DNA of 64,000 nucleotides from Pseudomonas xionganensis (GTDB lineage Bacteria > Pseudomonadota > Gammaproteobacteria > Pseudomonadales > Pseudomonadaceae). This document shows, in pieces, positions 16,906 to 24,904 of the stretch. The stretch covers positions 946,455-1,010,454 of the forward strand of contig NZ_WKJZ01000001.1 in NCBI RefSeq assembly GCF_009763245.1, given 5' to 3'. Under the pieces are notes generated by a model. That model did no database searches. It had not been told where the DNA came from and worked only from the letters and a program-made list of their open reading frames with translations. The translations under genes were made by a program, and so were the position numbers. Each line of letters opens with the position of its first letter. The first letter of the stretch is position 1.

Positions 16906-17693
16906 GGCTGGGCGGCGGGCGGTTGGTCGTCGGATTCGCCGGCCTCGTCCTGCTCATGCTCGTCGCGGCGTTTGACCAGGCTTCCAAACAGCAGGCCGGC
17001 CTCGAACAGCAGCCACATGGGTACGGCCAGCAGGGTTTGCGAGAACACGTCCGGCGGGGTCAGCACCATGCCCACGGCGAAGCAGCCGACGATCACATAG
17101 GGGCGGCCCTTGCGCAGCGCCTCGACACTGACGATGCCGGCCCAGATCAGCAGGAAGGTGGCCACCGGAATCTCGAAGGCCACGCCGAAGGCGAAGAACA
17201 GGGTGAGGACAAAGTCCAGGTACTGGCCGATATCGGTCATCATCGCCACCCCTTCCGGGGTCACGCTGGCGAAGAAGCCGAACATGATCGGGAACACCAC
17301 AAAGTAGGCGAAGGCCATGCCGGCGTAGAACAGCAGGATGCTGGAAATCAGCAGGGGAATGGCGATGCGCTTCTCGTGCTTGTACAGCCCCGGTGCGATA
17401 AAACCCCAGACCTGATGCAGGATGATCGGCATGGACAGGAACAGGGCGACCATCAGGGTCAGCTTGAACGGGGTGAGGAAGGGCGACGCCACGCCGGTGG
17501 CGATCATCGTCGCGCCTTCCGGCAGGTAGGCGCGCAGCGGGGCGGCTACCAGGGCGTAGATGTCCTGGGAGAAGTAGAACAGCCCGGCAAACAGCAGAAA
17601 GACCGCACAGACGCTGCGCAGCAGGCGCGTGCGCAACTCGGTCAGGTGGGAAACCAGGGGCATTTCCTGGTCACTGTCGGGGCGTGGGCTCAT
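16902..17693 (-). CDS. tatC: Twin-arginine translocase subunit TatC
   Basis: The 263-residue protein has six membrane helices and the TatC N-terminal segment [17 protein letters not shown], which forms part of the twin-arginine signal binding site, plus the FWAFIAPGLY-like stretch (here [15 protein letters not shown]). TatC recognises folded, twin-arginine-tagged proteins at the inner membrane. The acidic, glutamine-rich C-terminal tail after the last helix is common in Pseudomonas. It overlaps tatB by four bases. Confidence 0.97.
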   Translation of the reverse strand: MSPRPDSDQEMPLVSHLTELRTRLLRSVCAVFLLFAGLFYFSQDIYALVAAPLRAYLPEGATMIATGVASPFLTPFKLTLMVALFLSMPIILHQVWGFIAPGLYKHEKRIAIPLLISSILLFYAGMAFAYFVVFPIMFGFFASVTPEGVAMMTDIGQYLDFVLTLFFAFGVAFEIPVATFLLIWAGIVSVEALRKGRPYVIVGCFAVGMVLTPPDVFSQTLLAVPMWLLFEAGLLFGSLVKRRDEHEQDEAGESDDQPPAAQP

Positions 17694-18025
17694 GGCTGCG
17701 GGTTTTTATCCGGGCTGGCGGAGGCGCTGTTGTTGGTGTTCGCGGACGGTGTGCTCGGCTCGGGTTCCACCAGGCTGCTGACGCTCTGTTGCATGGCCTT
17801 CATCTCGCGTTCCAGTTCGAGAATCTGCTCGTTGTGCAGTTGGCGGCGGATTTCATCGGCGCCGATTTCGCGCTCGACCTCGGCCTTGATCGCGCTGAAG
17901 CTGCGTTTCAGCCGGCCGATCCACAGGCTGGCGGTGCGCACCGCGCCGGGCAGCCGTTCCGGCCCCAGCACCACCAGGGCTACCAGGGCGATCAGCAGCA
18001 GTTCGCTAAAGCCGATATCGAACAT
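17690..18025 (-). CDS. tatB: Twin-arginine translocase subunit TatB
   Basis: The 111-residue protein has one N-terminal membrane helix ([21 protein letters not shown]) followed by an amphipathic helix and a charged, disordered tail, as in TatB. The GPERLP turn separates TatB from TatA. It forms the receptor complex with TatC. It lies three bases downstream of tatA. Confidence 0.95.
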   Translation of the reverse strand: MFDIGFSELLLIALVALVVLGPERLPGAVRTASLWIGRLKRSFSAIKAEVEREIGADEIRRQLHNEQILELEREMKAMQQSVSSLVEPEPSTPSANTNNSASASPDKNPQP

Positions 18026-18028
18026 GGC

Positions 18029-18259
18029 TTAGTCTTTTTTCGCCGGCTCTTCGACCTTGCGCGCCTGGGCGTCGATGGTCTGGCCCTTGGGCTCGTCCAC
18101 CGCCGGCTTGTCGTCTTCATTGCCCATGGATTTGCGGAAGCCCTTGATCGCGTCGCCCAGATCCGAGCCCAGGCCCTTGAGGCGCTTGGTGCCGAACAGC
18201 ATGACCACGATCAGCAGGATGATCAGGAGTTGCCAGATGCTAATGCCACCGAATCCCAT
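18029..18259 (-). CDS. tatA: Twin-arginine translocase subunit TatA
   Basis: The 76-residue protein begins [33 protein letters not shown] in pattern: a short membrane helix, the FGTKRL hinge and an amphipathic helix ([11 protein letters not shown]), exactly as in TatA, the pore-forming subunit. The acidic and lysine-rich tail is variable. It is the first tat gene, 27 bases downstream of hisE. Confidence 0.96.
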   Translation of the reverse strand: MGFGGISIWQLLIILLIVVMLFGTKRLKGLGSDLGDAIKGFRKSMGNEDDKPAVDEPKGQTIDAQARKVEEPAKKD

Positions 18260-18286
18260 AGTGCGTACTCCGTAGTAATAGATTGA

Positions 18287-18634
18287 TCAGTTTTGCGAGC
18301 GTGCGGCTTTTTCTGCGTGCCCGGATAAGCCGAAACGGCGATCCAGTTCGTCCAGCACCGCCTGGGGATGCTGGCCGAGGGCAGCGAGCATGACCAGGCT
18401 GTGGAACCACAGGTCGGCGGTTTCATAGATCACATCGCTGCAATCACCGCTGACGGCGGCATCCTTGGCAGCGAGGATGGTTTCCACCGATTCCTCGCCG
18501 ACCTTTTCCAGAATCTTGTTCAGGCCCTTGTGGTACAGGCTGGCCACGTAGGAGCTGTCGGCCTCGGCGCCTTTGCGCGATTCCAGTACTTCGGCCAGGC
18601 GGCTCAGGGTGTCGGTCATGGCCGTGTCACTCAT
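18287..18634 (-). CDS. hisE: Phosphoribosyl-ATP pyrophosphatase
   Basis: The 115-residue product has the all-alpha NTP pyrophosphatase pattern of His[23 protein letters not shown] with metal-binding glutamates, then [18 protein letters not shown]. It cleaves pyrophosphate from phosphoribosyl-ATP, the second step of histidine synthesis. The ATG at 18634 overlaps the hisI stop; an internal ATG at 18619 begins the version seen in related species and is equally possible. Confidence 0.95.
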   Translation of the reverse strand: MSDTAMTDTLSRLAEVLESRKGAEADSSYVASLYHKGLNKILEKVGEESVETILAAKDAAVSGDCSDVIYETADLWFHSLVMLAALGQHPQAVLDELDRRFGLSGHAEKAARSQN

Positions 18635-19028
18635 GGTTGTGTCCCGGGTTGTAGATGGCGTGGGGGTCTTTCAGCACGGCATCGACGGTCTTCCAGGCGC
18701 CGTTGTCGAATACCCGATAGAAGCAACTTTCGCGCCCGGTATGGCAGGCGATGCCGCCCAATTGCTCGACCAGCAGGATGATCACGTCCGCATCGCAGTC
18801 CAGGCGCAGCTCGTGCAGCTTCTGCACATAGCCGGATTCCTCGCCCTTGCGCCACAGCTTGCCGCGTGAGCGCGACCAGTAGATGGCGCGCTGCTCGGCG
18901 GCGGTCAGGGCCAGGGCTTCACGGTTCATCCAGGCCATCATCAGCACGCGGCCGGTCTTGTGGTCTTGGGCGATGGCCGGCACCAGGCCGTCCGCGTTCC
19001 AGTTGATTTCGTCGAGCCAGTCAGTCAT
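18627..19028 (-). CDS. hisI: Phosphoribosyl-AMP cyclohydrolase
   Basis: The 133-residue protein shows the HisI motifs: [14 protein letters not shown], the [17 protein letters not shown] segment, the zinc and magnesium ligands in [13 protein letters not shown] and the [11 protein letters not shown] ending. It opens the purine ring of phosphoribosyl-AMP in histidine synthesis. It is monofunctional, with hisE as a separate overlapping gene just downstream. Confidence 0.96.
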   Translation of the reverse strand: MTDWLDEINWNADGLVPAIAQDHKTGRVLMMAWMNREALALTAAEQRAIYWSRSRGKLWRKGEESGYVQKLHELRLDCDADVIILLVEQLGGIACHTGRESCFYRVFDNGAWKTVDAVLKDPHAIYNPGHNHE

Positions 19029-19095
19029 TGCTCTATCCGCCCATCTCGGGCTGCTTGATTGATAAACCTAGTGTGCCAGTGCGCGCCCGGTGTGG

Positions 19096-20682
19096 CTATC
19101 GGCGCAGCACCAGGTAGACGCCGCCGGCCAGCATCAGCCAGGCCGGCCAGGTGGCCAGGGTCAGCAGCAGGCCCTGGCTGGCGGCGCCACCAATCAGGGC
19201 GGCTCCGAGCAGGCGTGCCGGCCATTGATGGCTGGCCGCAGGTGCTGCCTGAATCGCGGCCGGTTGGTTAAGGCGTTCCAGGGCATCACGGGCGATCTGC
19301 GACAGATGTGGCACCTGCTCGGCCTGCAGCTGCAGGTTGCGCAGCAGGTGCAGGGGGCTGACCCGTTCACGCATCCAGCGTTCGAGGAAGGGCTGGGCGG
19401 TGCTCCACAGGTCCAGGTCCGGGTACAGCTGGCGGCCCAGGCCTTCGATATTCAGCAGGGTCTTCTGCAGCAGCACCAGCTGTGGCTGCACTTCCATATT
19501 GAAGCGCCGCGCGGTCTGGAACAGGCGCAGCAGCAGCTGGCCGAAGGAAATGTCCTTCAGCGGCTTTTCGAAGATCGGCTCGCACACGGTGCGGATCGCC
19601 GCCTCGAAATCATTGACCTTGGTGTCGGCCGGCACCCAGCCCGAGTCGATATGCAGCTGCGCCACGCGGCGGTAGTCGCGCTTGAAGAAGGCGATCAGGT
19701 TGCGCGCCAGGTAGTCCTGATCCTCGGGGGTGAGGCTGCCGATAATGCCGCAGTCGATGGCGATGTACTGCGGGTTCCAGGGCGTGCGAGTGCTGACGAA
19801 GATATTGCCGGGGTGCATGTCGGCGTGGAAGAAGCTGTCGCGGAACACCTGGGTGAAGAAAATCTCCACGCCGCGCTCGGCGAGTAGCTTCATATCGGTG
19901 CGCTGGTCGGCCAGGGTGGCCAGGTCGGTGACCTGGATGCCGTAGATGCGCTCCATCACCAGCACCTTGGGCCGGCACAGATCCCAGTACACCTGGGGCA
20001 CATAGAGCAGCTCGGAGCCTTCGAAGTTGCGCCGCAGCTGGCTGGCGTTGGCCGCCTCGCGCAGTAGGTCGAGTTCGTCGAAGATGGTCTTCTCGTAATC
20101 GCTGACCACCTCCACCGGACGCAGGCGGCGAGCGTCCGGTGAGGCCTTCTCGGCCAGGCGGGCGAGCAGGAACAGCCAGGCCATGTCCTGTTCGATCACA
20201 GGCGCCAGGCCCGGGCGGATCACCTTGACCACCACCTCTTCACCACTGTTCAGCTGCGCGGCGTGGACTTGGGCCACCGAAGCCGAGGCCAGGGGCTGGG
20301 CGTCGAAGCGGGCAAACACCTCGCTGACACGGGCGCCCAACTGGCTTTCGATCAGGGCCTGGGCCTTGGCCGGATCAAAGGGCGGCACCTGGTCCTGCAG
20401 CTTGGCCAGCTCATCGGCAATATCCGGCGGCAGCAGGTCGCGGCGGGTGGAGAGCAACTGGCCGAACTTGATAAAGATCGGCCCCAGTTCTTCCAGGGCC
20501 AGGCGCAGGCGTGCGCCTCGGGAAAGATTCAGCGTGCGCCTTGGCAGCCAGCGCCAGGGCAGCAGGGCACTGAGTACGTGCAGCCAGACAGGCACCGGCA
20601 GGGCCAGGAGCAGGTCGTCCAGTTGATAGCGGATAACCACGCGTTTAATACGGAACAGGCGGCGAACGGCAAGCAGTTTCAT
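19096..20682 (-). CDS. ubiB: Ubiquinone biosynthesis kinase-like protein UbiB
   Basis: The 528-residue protein is an atypical ABC1/ADCK kinase: the family KxGQ motif is visible as [16 protein letters not shown], followed by the alanine-rich nucleotide loop ASASVAQVH, the invariant lysine in VVVKVIRPG, the HADMHPGN catalytic loop and a DCG metal site. Two hydrophobic segments at the C-terminus anchor it in the inner membrane. UbiB is needed for coenzyme Q synthesis, acting as an ATPase that helps the membrane-associated Ubi enzymes. It overlaps ubiJ by four bases. Confidence 0.97.
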   Translation of the reverse strand: MKLLAVRRLFRIKRVVIRYQLDDLLLALPVPVWLHVLSALLPWRWLPRRTLNLSRGARLRLALEELGPIFIKFGQLLSTRRDLLPPDIADELAKLQDQVPPFDPAKAQALIESQLGARVSEVFARFDAQPLASASVAQVHAAQLNSGEEVVVKVIRPGLAPVIEQDMAWLFLLARLAEKASPDARRLRPVEVVSDYEKTIFDELDLLREAANASQLRRNFEGSELLYVPQVYWDLCRPKVLVMERIYGIQVTDLATLADQRTDMKLLAERGVEIFFTQVFRDSFFHADMHPGNIFVSTRTPWNPQYIAIDCGIIGSLTPEDQDYLARNLIAFFKRDYRRVAQLHIDSGWVPADTKVNDFEAAIRTVCEPIFEKPLKDISFGQLLLRLFQTARRFNMEVQPQLVLLQKTLLNIEGLGRQLYPDLDLWSTAQPFLERWMRERVSPLHLLRNLQLQAEQVPHLSQIARDALERLNQPAAIQAAPAASHQWPARLLGAALIGGAASQGLLLTLATWPAWLMLAGGVYLVLRR

Positions 20683-21296
20683 GCGCTGGGCTTATGCAGT
20701 TGGGCGAGGCGCTCGATGCGCGCGTCGAGACGGTCGAGGTCGAGCTTGAGGCGATCCAGTTCGGCGAAGCGGCTGTCGGCTTCGCGCTGGCCCACCAGGC
20801 TGCGGGATTCTTCGCTGAGGTAGTCGGCCAGATTAAGCCGCAGACTATCGAGTGCCTGGGCGCTCCAGCTTACTCGGCTGCGCAGATGGCCACTAAGCAG
20901 CTGGCTGCCTACCGGGCCGAGCCAGCGCGACAGTTCGTATTCCCAGTCCAGCTCCAGATCCTGGAGGATGGCGGCAAGTTCCATCAGGGCGGCGCTGTCA
21001 CCGTCCAGCTCCACTTCGGGGCTGTGCAGGATGCGGGTTTTGTCCTGGCTGCTGGCCAGGCGCAACAGGCTGGCAGCGGGGGCGCGCAGGCGGCAGTCGG
21101 CTGCACCGGCCCATTGCGACGCCAGTTGCAGGCCGCTGTTGCTGGGCAGGATAAACAGCTGCAGATTGGGCGCGCTGCATTCAACGGCAATGACCTTGCC
21201 GCTCAGACGCGCCAGGCGTGGCAGTGCGGTGCTGTCCATGGCCAGCACGCGGTTGAGGCCGAGCTCGACCCCGGCATACAGCCCGGTGAGTAACAT
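20679..21296 (-). CDS. ubiJ: Ubiquinone biosynthesis accessory factor UbiJ (SCP2 domain)
   Basis: The 205-residue protein has an N-terminal SCP2-like lipid-binding domain (residues about 15-115) and ends in a heptad-like coiled coil ([22 protein letters not shown]). Position between ubiE and ubiB, with one- and four-base overlaps, is the standard UbiJ location. UbiJ with UbiK scaffolds the soluble Ubi complex and binds the isoprenoid intermediates. Confidence 0.93.
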   Translation of the reverse strand: MLLTGLYAGVELGLNRVLAMDSTALPRLARLSGKVIAVECSAPNLQLFILPSNSGLQLASQWAGAADCRLRAPAASLLRLASSQDKTRILHSPEVELDGDSAALMELAAILQDLELDWEYELSRWLGPVGSQLLSGHLRSRVSWSAQALDSLRLNLADYLSEESRSLVGQREADSRFAELDRLKLDLDRLDARIERLAQLHKPSA

Positions 21297-22066
21297 CAGG
21301 GTTTGATGCCGCGGTGCAGGGCGACGATGCCGCCAGTCATGTTGTGGTAGGTGACACGCTCGAATCCGGCCTCGACCATCATCGCCTTGAGGGTCTCCTG
21401 GTTTGGATGCATGCGGATCGACTCGGCCAGGTAGCGGTAGCTGTCGGCGTCATTGGTGATCAGCTTGCCGGCCAGGGGCATAAAGCGGAACGAGTAGGCA
21501 TCGTAGAATTTCGACAGCAGCTCGTTGGAGGGCTTGGAGAACTCCAGTACCAGCAGGCGGCCGCCGGGCTTGAGCACGCGCAGCATGGAACGCAGGGCGT
21601 CTTCCTTGTGGGTGACGTTGCGCAGGCCGAAGGCAATGGTGACCACGTCGAAATGGTTGTCGGGGAAGGGCAGCTTCTCGGCATCGGCCTGAACGAAACT
21701 GACATTGCCGGCCACGCCCTTGTCCAGCAGGCGGTCACGGCCGACGCGCAGCATCGACTCGTTGATATCGGCCAAGACCACTTCACCGCTCGGGCCGACC
21801 AGAGTCGAGAACTTGCGGGTCAGGTCGCCCGTGCCGCCGGCGATATCCAGCACCCGGTTGCCGGGGCGTACACCGGACAGTTCGATGGTGAAGCGCTTCC
21901 ACAGGCGGTGCATGCCACCGGACAGCACGTCGTTCATCAGGTCGTACTTGGCCGCTACCGAATGGAAAACCTCGGCGACTTTCTCCGCCTTCTGGCTTTC
22001 CGGCACGCTCTGGAAACCGAAGTGGGTGGTGGGTTCGCTGTCGTTGCTCTTGCGCGGGTCGTTCAT
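21296..22066 (-). CDS. ubiE: Ubiquinone/menaquinone C-methyltransferase UbiE
   Basis: Starting at the ATG at 22066 (residues MNDPRKSND, as in relatives) the product is 256 residues. It has the UbiE signatures [18 protein letters not shown] and the SAM-binding [15 protein letters not shown], with [15 protein letters not shown] later. It adds the C-methyl group to the demethylated benzoquinol and naphthoquinol precursors. First gene of the ubiE-ubiJ-ubiB operon. Confidence 0.97.
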   Translation of the reverse strand: MNDPRKSNDSEPTTHFGFQSVPESQKAEKVAEVFHSVAAKYDLMNDVLSGGMHRLWKRFTIELSGVRPGNRVLDIAGGTGDLTRKFSTLVGPSGEVVLADINESMLRVGRDRLLDKGVAGNVSFVQADAEKLPFPDNHFDVVTIAFGLRNVTHKEDALRSMLRVLKPGGRLLVLEFSKPSNELLSKFYDAYSFRFMPLAGKLITNDADSYRYLAESIRMHPNQETLKAMMVEAGFERVTYHNMTGGIVALHRGIKP

Positions 22067-22240
22067 CGTGCCCTGTCCCATATACCGAGAGGCGAAATCA
22101 AAGTGGCGGCCATTCTAAACCGAAATGCAGTCCTAGGCTTCAAACCGCACGCTTGGCGTAAAAGTGCGAGGGCTTTATGGGGCGGCTGCTTGCTATAGTC
22201 TCGCGACCTAAGGTCGCAGTTAATTGGCGAGGAGAAGGCC

Positions 22241-22519
22241 ATGGCCAGAATCAAAGTTGAACGTTCCCATAACCTTGGCCGTGAGGCTGCGCGGGAAAAG
22301 GCCGAGCAGCTGGCCGAGCGCCTGGCCCGGGAATACGACGTGCGCTATCGCTGGAATGGCGACTGCCTGGAGTTCAAGCGCAGCGGTGCCGATGGGCGCA
22401 TCGATGTGGCCGAGGACTCCGTGAAGGTGCAGCTCAATCTGGGCCTGTTGCTGTCGGCCATGAGCGGCAGCATCAAGCGCGAAATCGAGGACGTGCTGGA
22501 TAAGAATCTCAAGGCTTGA
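22241..22519 (+). CDS. Polyhydroxyalkanoic acid system family protein
   Basis: The 92-residue protein begins MARIKVERSHNLGREAAREKAEQLAERL and matches the PHA-system family typically located beside phasin genes in pseudomonads. It is a small alpha/beta protein with a two-strand pattern (VRYRWNGDCLEFKRSG) and no signal peptide. The precise role is unknown; the genomic link to PHA granules is the main evidence. It has a good GAGGAGA-type site upstream and is followed by the repeat array and a hairpin terminator. Confidence 0.88.
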   Translation: MARIKVERSHNLGREAAREKAEQLAERLAREYDVRYRWNGDCLEFKRSGADGRIDVAEDSVKVQLNLGLLLSAMSGSIKREIEDVLDKNLKA

Positions 22520-22559
22520 GGTTTTGCGTCGGCGCTTGAGGGTGAGGTGATCTGCTTTT

Positions 22560-22621
22560 GTAGAGTGCGCCATGCGCACCAAAAGCCTGGGACCGTCCCT
22601 GGTGCGCATGGCGCACCCTAC
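22560..22621. repeat. Long inverted repeat, GTAGGGTGCGCCATGCGCACC type
   Basis: Arms of 21 bases at 22560-22580 and 22601-22621 are inverted copies with a single mismatch, around a 20-base loop. This is a dispersed intergenic palindrome seen in many Pseudomonas genomes. It lies just after the PHA-system gene and before the 75-bp tandem array. Confidence 0.8.
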
Positions 22622-22625
22622 CCAG

Positions 22626-22890
22626 CGTTGCTGTGCAACGTTGGAAATGGCTCCAGGCAGTTTTTGATGGTCTGCCATCCCTGGAGACCACCCTGTGGGC
22701 CGTTGCTGCGCAACGTTGGAAATGGCTCCAGGCAGTTTTTGATGGTCTGCCATCCCTGGCGACCACCCTGCGGGCCGTTGCTGCGCAACGTTGGAAATTG
22801 TTCCATGCAGTTTTTGATGGCTTGCCATCCCTGGCAGCCACCCTTCGGGCCGTTGCTGCGCAACGTTAAAAACTGCTCCAAGCAGTTTTT
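22626..22890 (+). repeat. 75-bp tandem repeat, three full units plus a partial fourth
   Basis: Units start at 22626, 22701, 22776 and 22851, exactly 75 bases apart. Each begins with the hairpin CGTTGC-TGC-GCAACG (TGT in the first), then a GGCTCCAGGCAGTTTTT-like stretch, a second hairpin GATGG-TCTG-CCATC and a CCCTGG end that pairs with CCAGG upstream. The fourth unit is shortened and its second half is a perfect terminator hairpin. Because 75 is a multiple of three, open frames run through it on both strands, but these lack starts with binding sites and are not believed to be genes. Together with the palindrome at 22560 this fills the 470-base gap between the PHA-system gene and phaI. Confidence 0.9.
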
Positions 22891-22891
22891 T
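22868..22891 (+). terminator. Rho-independent terminator upstream of phaI
   Basis: A 10-bp stem (AAAAACTGCT at 22868-22877, AGCAGTTTTT at 22881-22890) closes a three-base CCA loop and ends in a run of six T. It likely ends transcription coming from the PHA-system gene and the repeat array, isolating the phaI promoter. Confidence 0.75.
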
Positions 22892-22898
22892 CTTACGC

Positions 22899-22916
22899 TT
22901 AGTATGTGGTTTCTAA
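22899..22916. promoter_or_regulatory. Candidate PhaD operator upstream of phaI
   Basis: The 18-base element TTAGTA-N6-TTCTAA is an imperfect copy (one mismatch) of the palindrome TTAGAA-N6-TTCTAA found upstream of phaC1. It lies 74 bases before the phaI ATG. PhaD, the TetR-type regulator encoded in the same locus, is known in P. putida to act at both the phaC1 and phaI promoters, so a shared palindrome is what one expects. Confidence 0.55.
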
Positions 22917-22989
22917 TTTTCCTCGGTACCGTGCACTCAAGCCTGCATTCCGTGGGCGTTTCCTCGAAACATTAAGAGTGAGGTGCACC

Positions 22990-23424
22990 ATGTCCAAAGT
23001 TGCCAAGAAAGTAGAAGCCGAAGAAAGCGTTACCGTGCTGAGCGACGTTAAAGTCTACGCTCGCAAGATCTGGCTGGCTGGCCTGGGTGCCTACGCCAAG
23101 GCCGGTCAGGAAGGCGCTGAGTATTTCAAAGAGCTGGTCAAGAGCGGCGAAGGCGTCGAGAAGCAGGGCAAGAAGCTGGTCAACGAACAGGTTGAAGCGG
23201 CCAACACCCAGATCGAAAGCGTCAAGAGCACTGTGACCACCAACGTCAACAGCGTTAAAGGCAAGGTTGAAGTGCAGCTCGACAAGATCGAGAAGGCTTT
23301 CGACACCCGTGTTGCCAGCGCCCTGAACCGCATTGGTATCCCGTCCAAGCAGGACATCGAAGTTCTGTCTGCTAAGCTGGATGAGCTGAGCGCGTTGCTT
23401 GAGCAAGTCGCGAAGACCAAGTAA
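22990..23424 (+). CDS. phaI: Phasin PhaI
   Basis: The ATG at 22990 gives a 144-residue product; the frame is open upstream but without a suitable start. It is a helical amphipathic protein with the phasin segment YARKIWLAGLGAYAKAGQEG near residue 22 and a long coiled coil of lysine, glutamate and valine to the end. PhaI coats medium-chain-length PHA granules. It shares the N-terminal phasin domain with PhaF, 11 bases downstream, and the two form one operon facing phaD. Confidence 0.93.
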   Translation: MSKVAKKVEAEESVTVLSDVKVYARKIWLAGLGAYAKAGQEGAEYFKELVKSGEGVEKQGKKLVNEQVEAANTQIESVKSTVTTNVNSVKGKVEVQLDKIEKAFDTRVASALNRIGIPSKQDIEVLSAKLDELSALLEQVAKTK

Positions 23425-23435
23425 AGGAGAGCGGG

Positions 23436-24164
23436 ATGGCTGTCAAAAAGAAAACTGAAAAACAGTCCAGTTCCTGGATCGGCGAAGTCGAGAAGTATTC
23501 GCGTCAGATCTGGCTGGCCGGGCTGGGTGCCTATTCCAAGGTCAGCAAGGACGGCAACAAGCTGTTCGATACGCTGGTCAAGGATGGCGAAAAAGCTGAA
23601 AAACTGGCCAAGACCGAAGTCGACAAGCAGGTTGGCGCGGTAAAGACCACCGTCACTACCAAGGTGGATACCGCCAAGTCGAAAGTCGACGAAGTCAAGG
23701 ACAAGGCGCTGGGCAAGTGGAGCGAGCTGGAAGAAGCCTTCGATAAGCGTTTGAACAATGCCATCTCGCGTCTCGGCGTGCCGAGCCGCAATGAAGTAAA
23801 GGCACTCAACGCCAAGGTCGAAAGCCTGACCAAGCAGATCGAACAGCTCACCGGTGTATCGGTGAAGTCGGTCAAGCCCGCAGCCAAGAAGGTGGCGGCC
23901 AAGCCTGCAGCCAAACCCGCGGCCAAGCCGGCGGCAAAAGCAGCAGCCAAGCCGGCCGCCAAGCCCGCCGCAAAACCTGCGGCCAAGGCAGCAGCCAAGC
24001 CAGCGGCCAAACCCGCTGCCAAGCCGGCCGCCAAGCCAGCTGCGAAGGCCGCGGCCAAGCCTGCAGTAGCGGCCAAGCCGGCTGCCCCTGCAGCCGCTGC
24101 GCCAGCACCTGCGGCCTCGGCTGCGCCAGCCGCGGCACCTGCTGCACCTGCCAGCCAGTCGTAA
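23436..24164 (+). CDS. phaF: Phasin PhaF with histone-like C-terminal tail
   Basis: The 242-residue protein has an N-terminal phasin domain (YSRQIWLAGLGAYSKVSKDG, then coiled coil to about residue 140) and a C-terminal half built of AAKP repeats, with lysines spaced by alanine and proline as in histone H1. In P. putida PhaF this tail binds DNA and links granules to the nucleoid so that they are shared at division. The last part (about 30 residues) is alanine/proline without lysine. A strong terminator follows the stop. Confidence 0.95.
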   Translation: MAVKKKTEKQSSSWIGEVEKYSRQIWLAGLGAYSKVSKDGNKLFDTLVKDGEKAEKLAKTEVDKQVGAVKTTVTTKVDTAKSKVDEVKDKALGKWSELEEAFDKRLNNAISRLGVPSRNEVKALNAKVESLTKQIEQLTGVSVKSVKPAAKKVAAKPAAKPAAKPAAKAAAKPAAKPAAKPAAKAAAKPAAKPAAKPAAKPAAKAAAKPAVAAKPAAPAAAAPAPAASAAPAAAPAAPASQS

Positions 24165-24182
24165 GACGGTTGGCCGTTCAAA

Positions 24183-24212
24183 CAAAACGCCCGGCATCAG
24201 CCGGGCGTTTTG
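24183..24212. terminator. Bidirectional terminator between phaF and phaD
   Basis: A perfect 13-bp stem (24183-24195 and 24200-24212) rich in GC with A and T ends closes an ATCA loop. It lies 18 bases after phaF and 20 bases after the end of the convergent phaD gene, so it can end both transcripts. Confidence 0.88.
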
Positions 24213-24232
24213 CGTTGTGAACCAGTAACGAC

Positions 24233-24847
24233 TCAGTCTTCCAGATAACGCTGAGCCAGGTGTTCGGCGGCGAAGCGCGCCTCGTTGGCCAGGTGTGGCG
24301 CGGCCAGCATCATCACCTGATAGACCACCAGGCGGCTTTCGCCTTCACGGCCCATGATGCGCTGGTAGTCCAGGGAGAACAGCAGGGTCAGGGTGATCTG
24401 CTCCACCAGCTGGCCCAGGGCCTGGGTATCGCTCTGCAGCAGGCCATCGGCCTGCAGGCGGGCCAGCAGTTCGGCCAGGGCGCGCTTGAGGCTATTCAGC
24501 CACTGGCGTATGCCACGCTCCAGCTTGGGCACCCGGCTGGCCAGGTTGGACAGGTCCTGGAACAGAAAGCGGTAGTGGGCCAGGCGCTCGACGATCAGGT
24601 GCAGAAACAGCCAGTAGTCCTCGACATCCAGCTGCACGTCTTCGGGGGGCGCCAGCAGTGGAGCCAGCTCGGCCTGGAAGCGTTCAAACAGGCCGAGGAT
24701 CAGTGGCTCCTTGCCGTGGAAGTGGTAGTACAGATTGCCCGGGCTGATGCCCAGTTCGTTGGCGATTTCCAGGGTGGAGACATTGGGCTCGCCCTTCTGG
24801 TTAAACAGCTGCAGGGCGCATTCGAGGATTCGGTCGCGGGTCTTCAT
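24233..24847 (-). CDS. phaD: TetR-family regulator PhaD
   Basis: The 204-residue protein has an N-terminal TetR helix-turn-helix (RILECALQLFNQKGEPNVSTLEIANELGISPGNLYYHFHGKEPL) and a helical ligand pocket domain. It sits at the end of phaC1-phaZ-phaC2-phaD as usual. In P. putida PhaD activates the phaC1 and phaI promoters, with a fatty-acid-derived metabolite as likely signal. The candidate operator palindromes are at 29712 and 22899. Confidence 0.94.
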   Translation of the reverse strand: MKTRDRILECALQLFNQKGEPNVSTLEIANELGISPGNLYYHFHGKEPLILGLFERFQAELAPLLAPPEDVQLDVEDYWLFLHLIVERLAHYRFLFQDLSNLASRVPKLERGIRQWLNSLKRALAELLARLQADGLLQSDTQALGQLVEQITLTLLFSLDYQRIMGREGESRLVVYQVMMLAAPHLANEARFAAEHLAQRYLED

Positions 24848-24904
24848 GGATTCTTCTTGGTGGCCGCGGGGAAGGCCCGGTTGCCTTTGGCGCCCGGGCG
24901 GTGC

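Noticed and set aside
22626-22890. CRISPR array
   Set aside because: The units are head-to-tail copies without unique spacers, and no cas gene is present.
22509-22975. Open frames on both strands in the 75-base repeat array
   Set aside because: They arise because the repeat length is a multiple of three; they lack binding sites, overlap hairpins and a terminator, and the opposite-strand versions are equally open.
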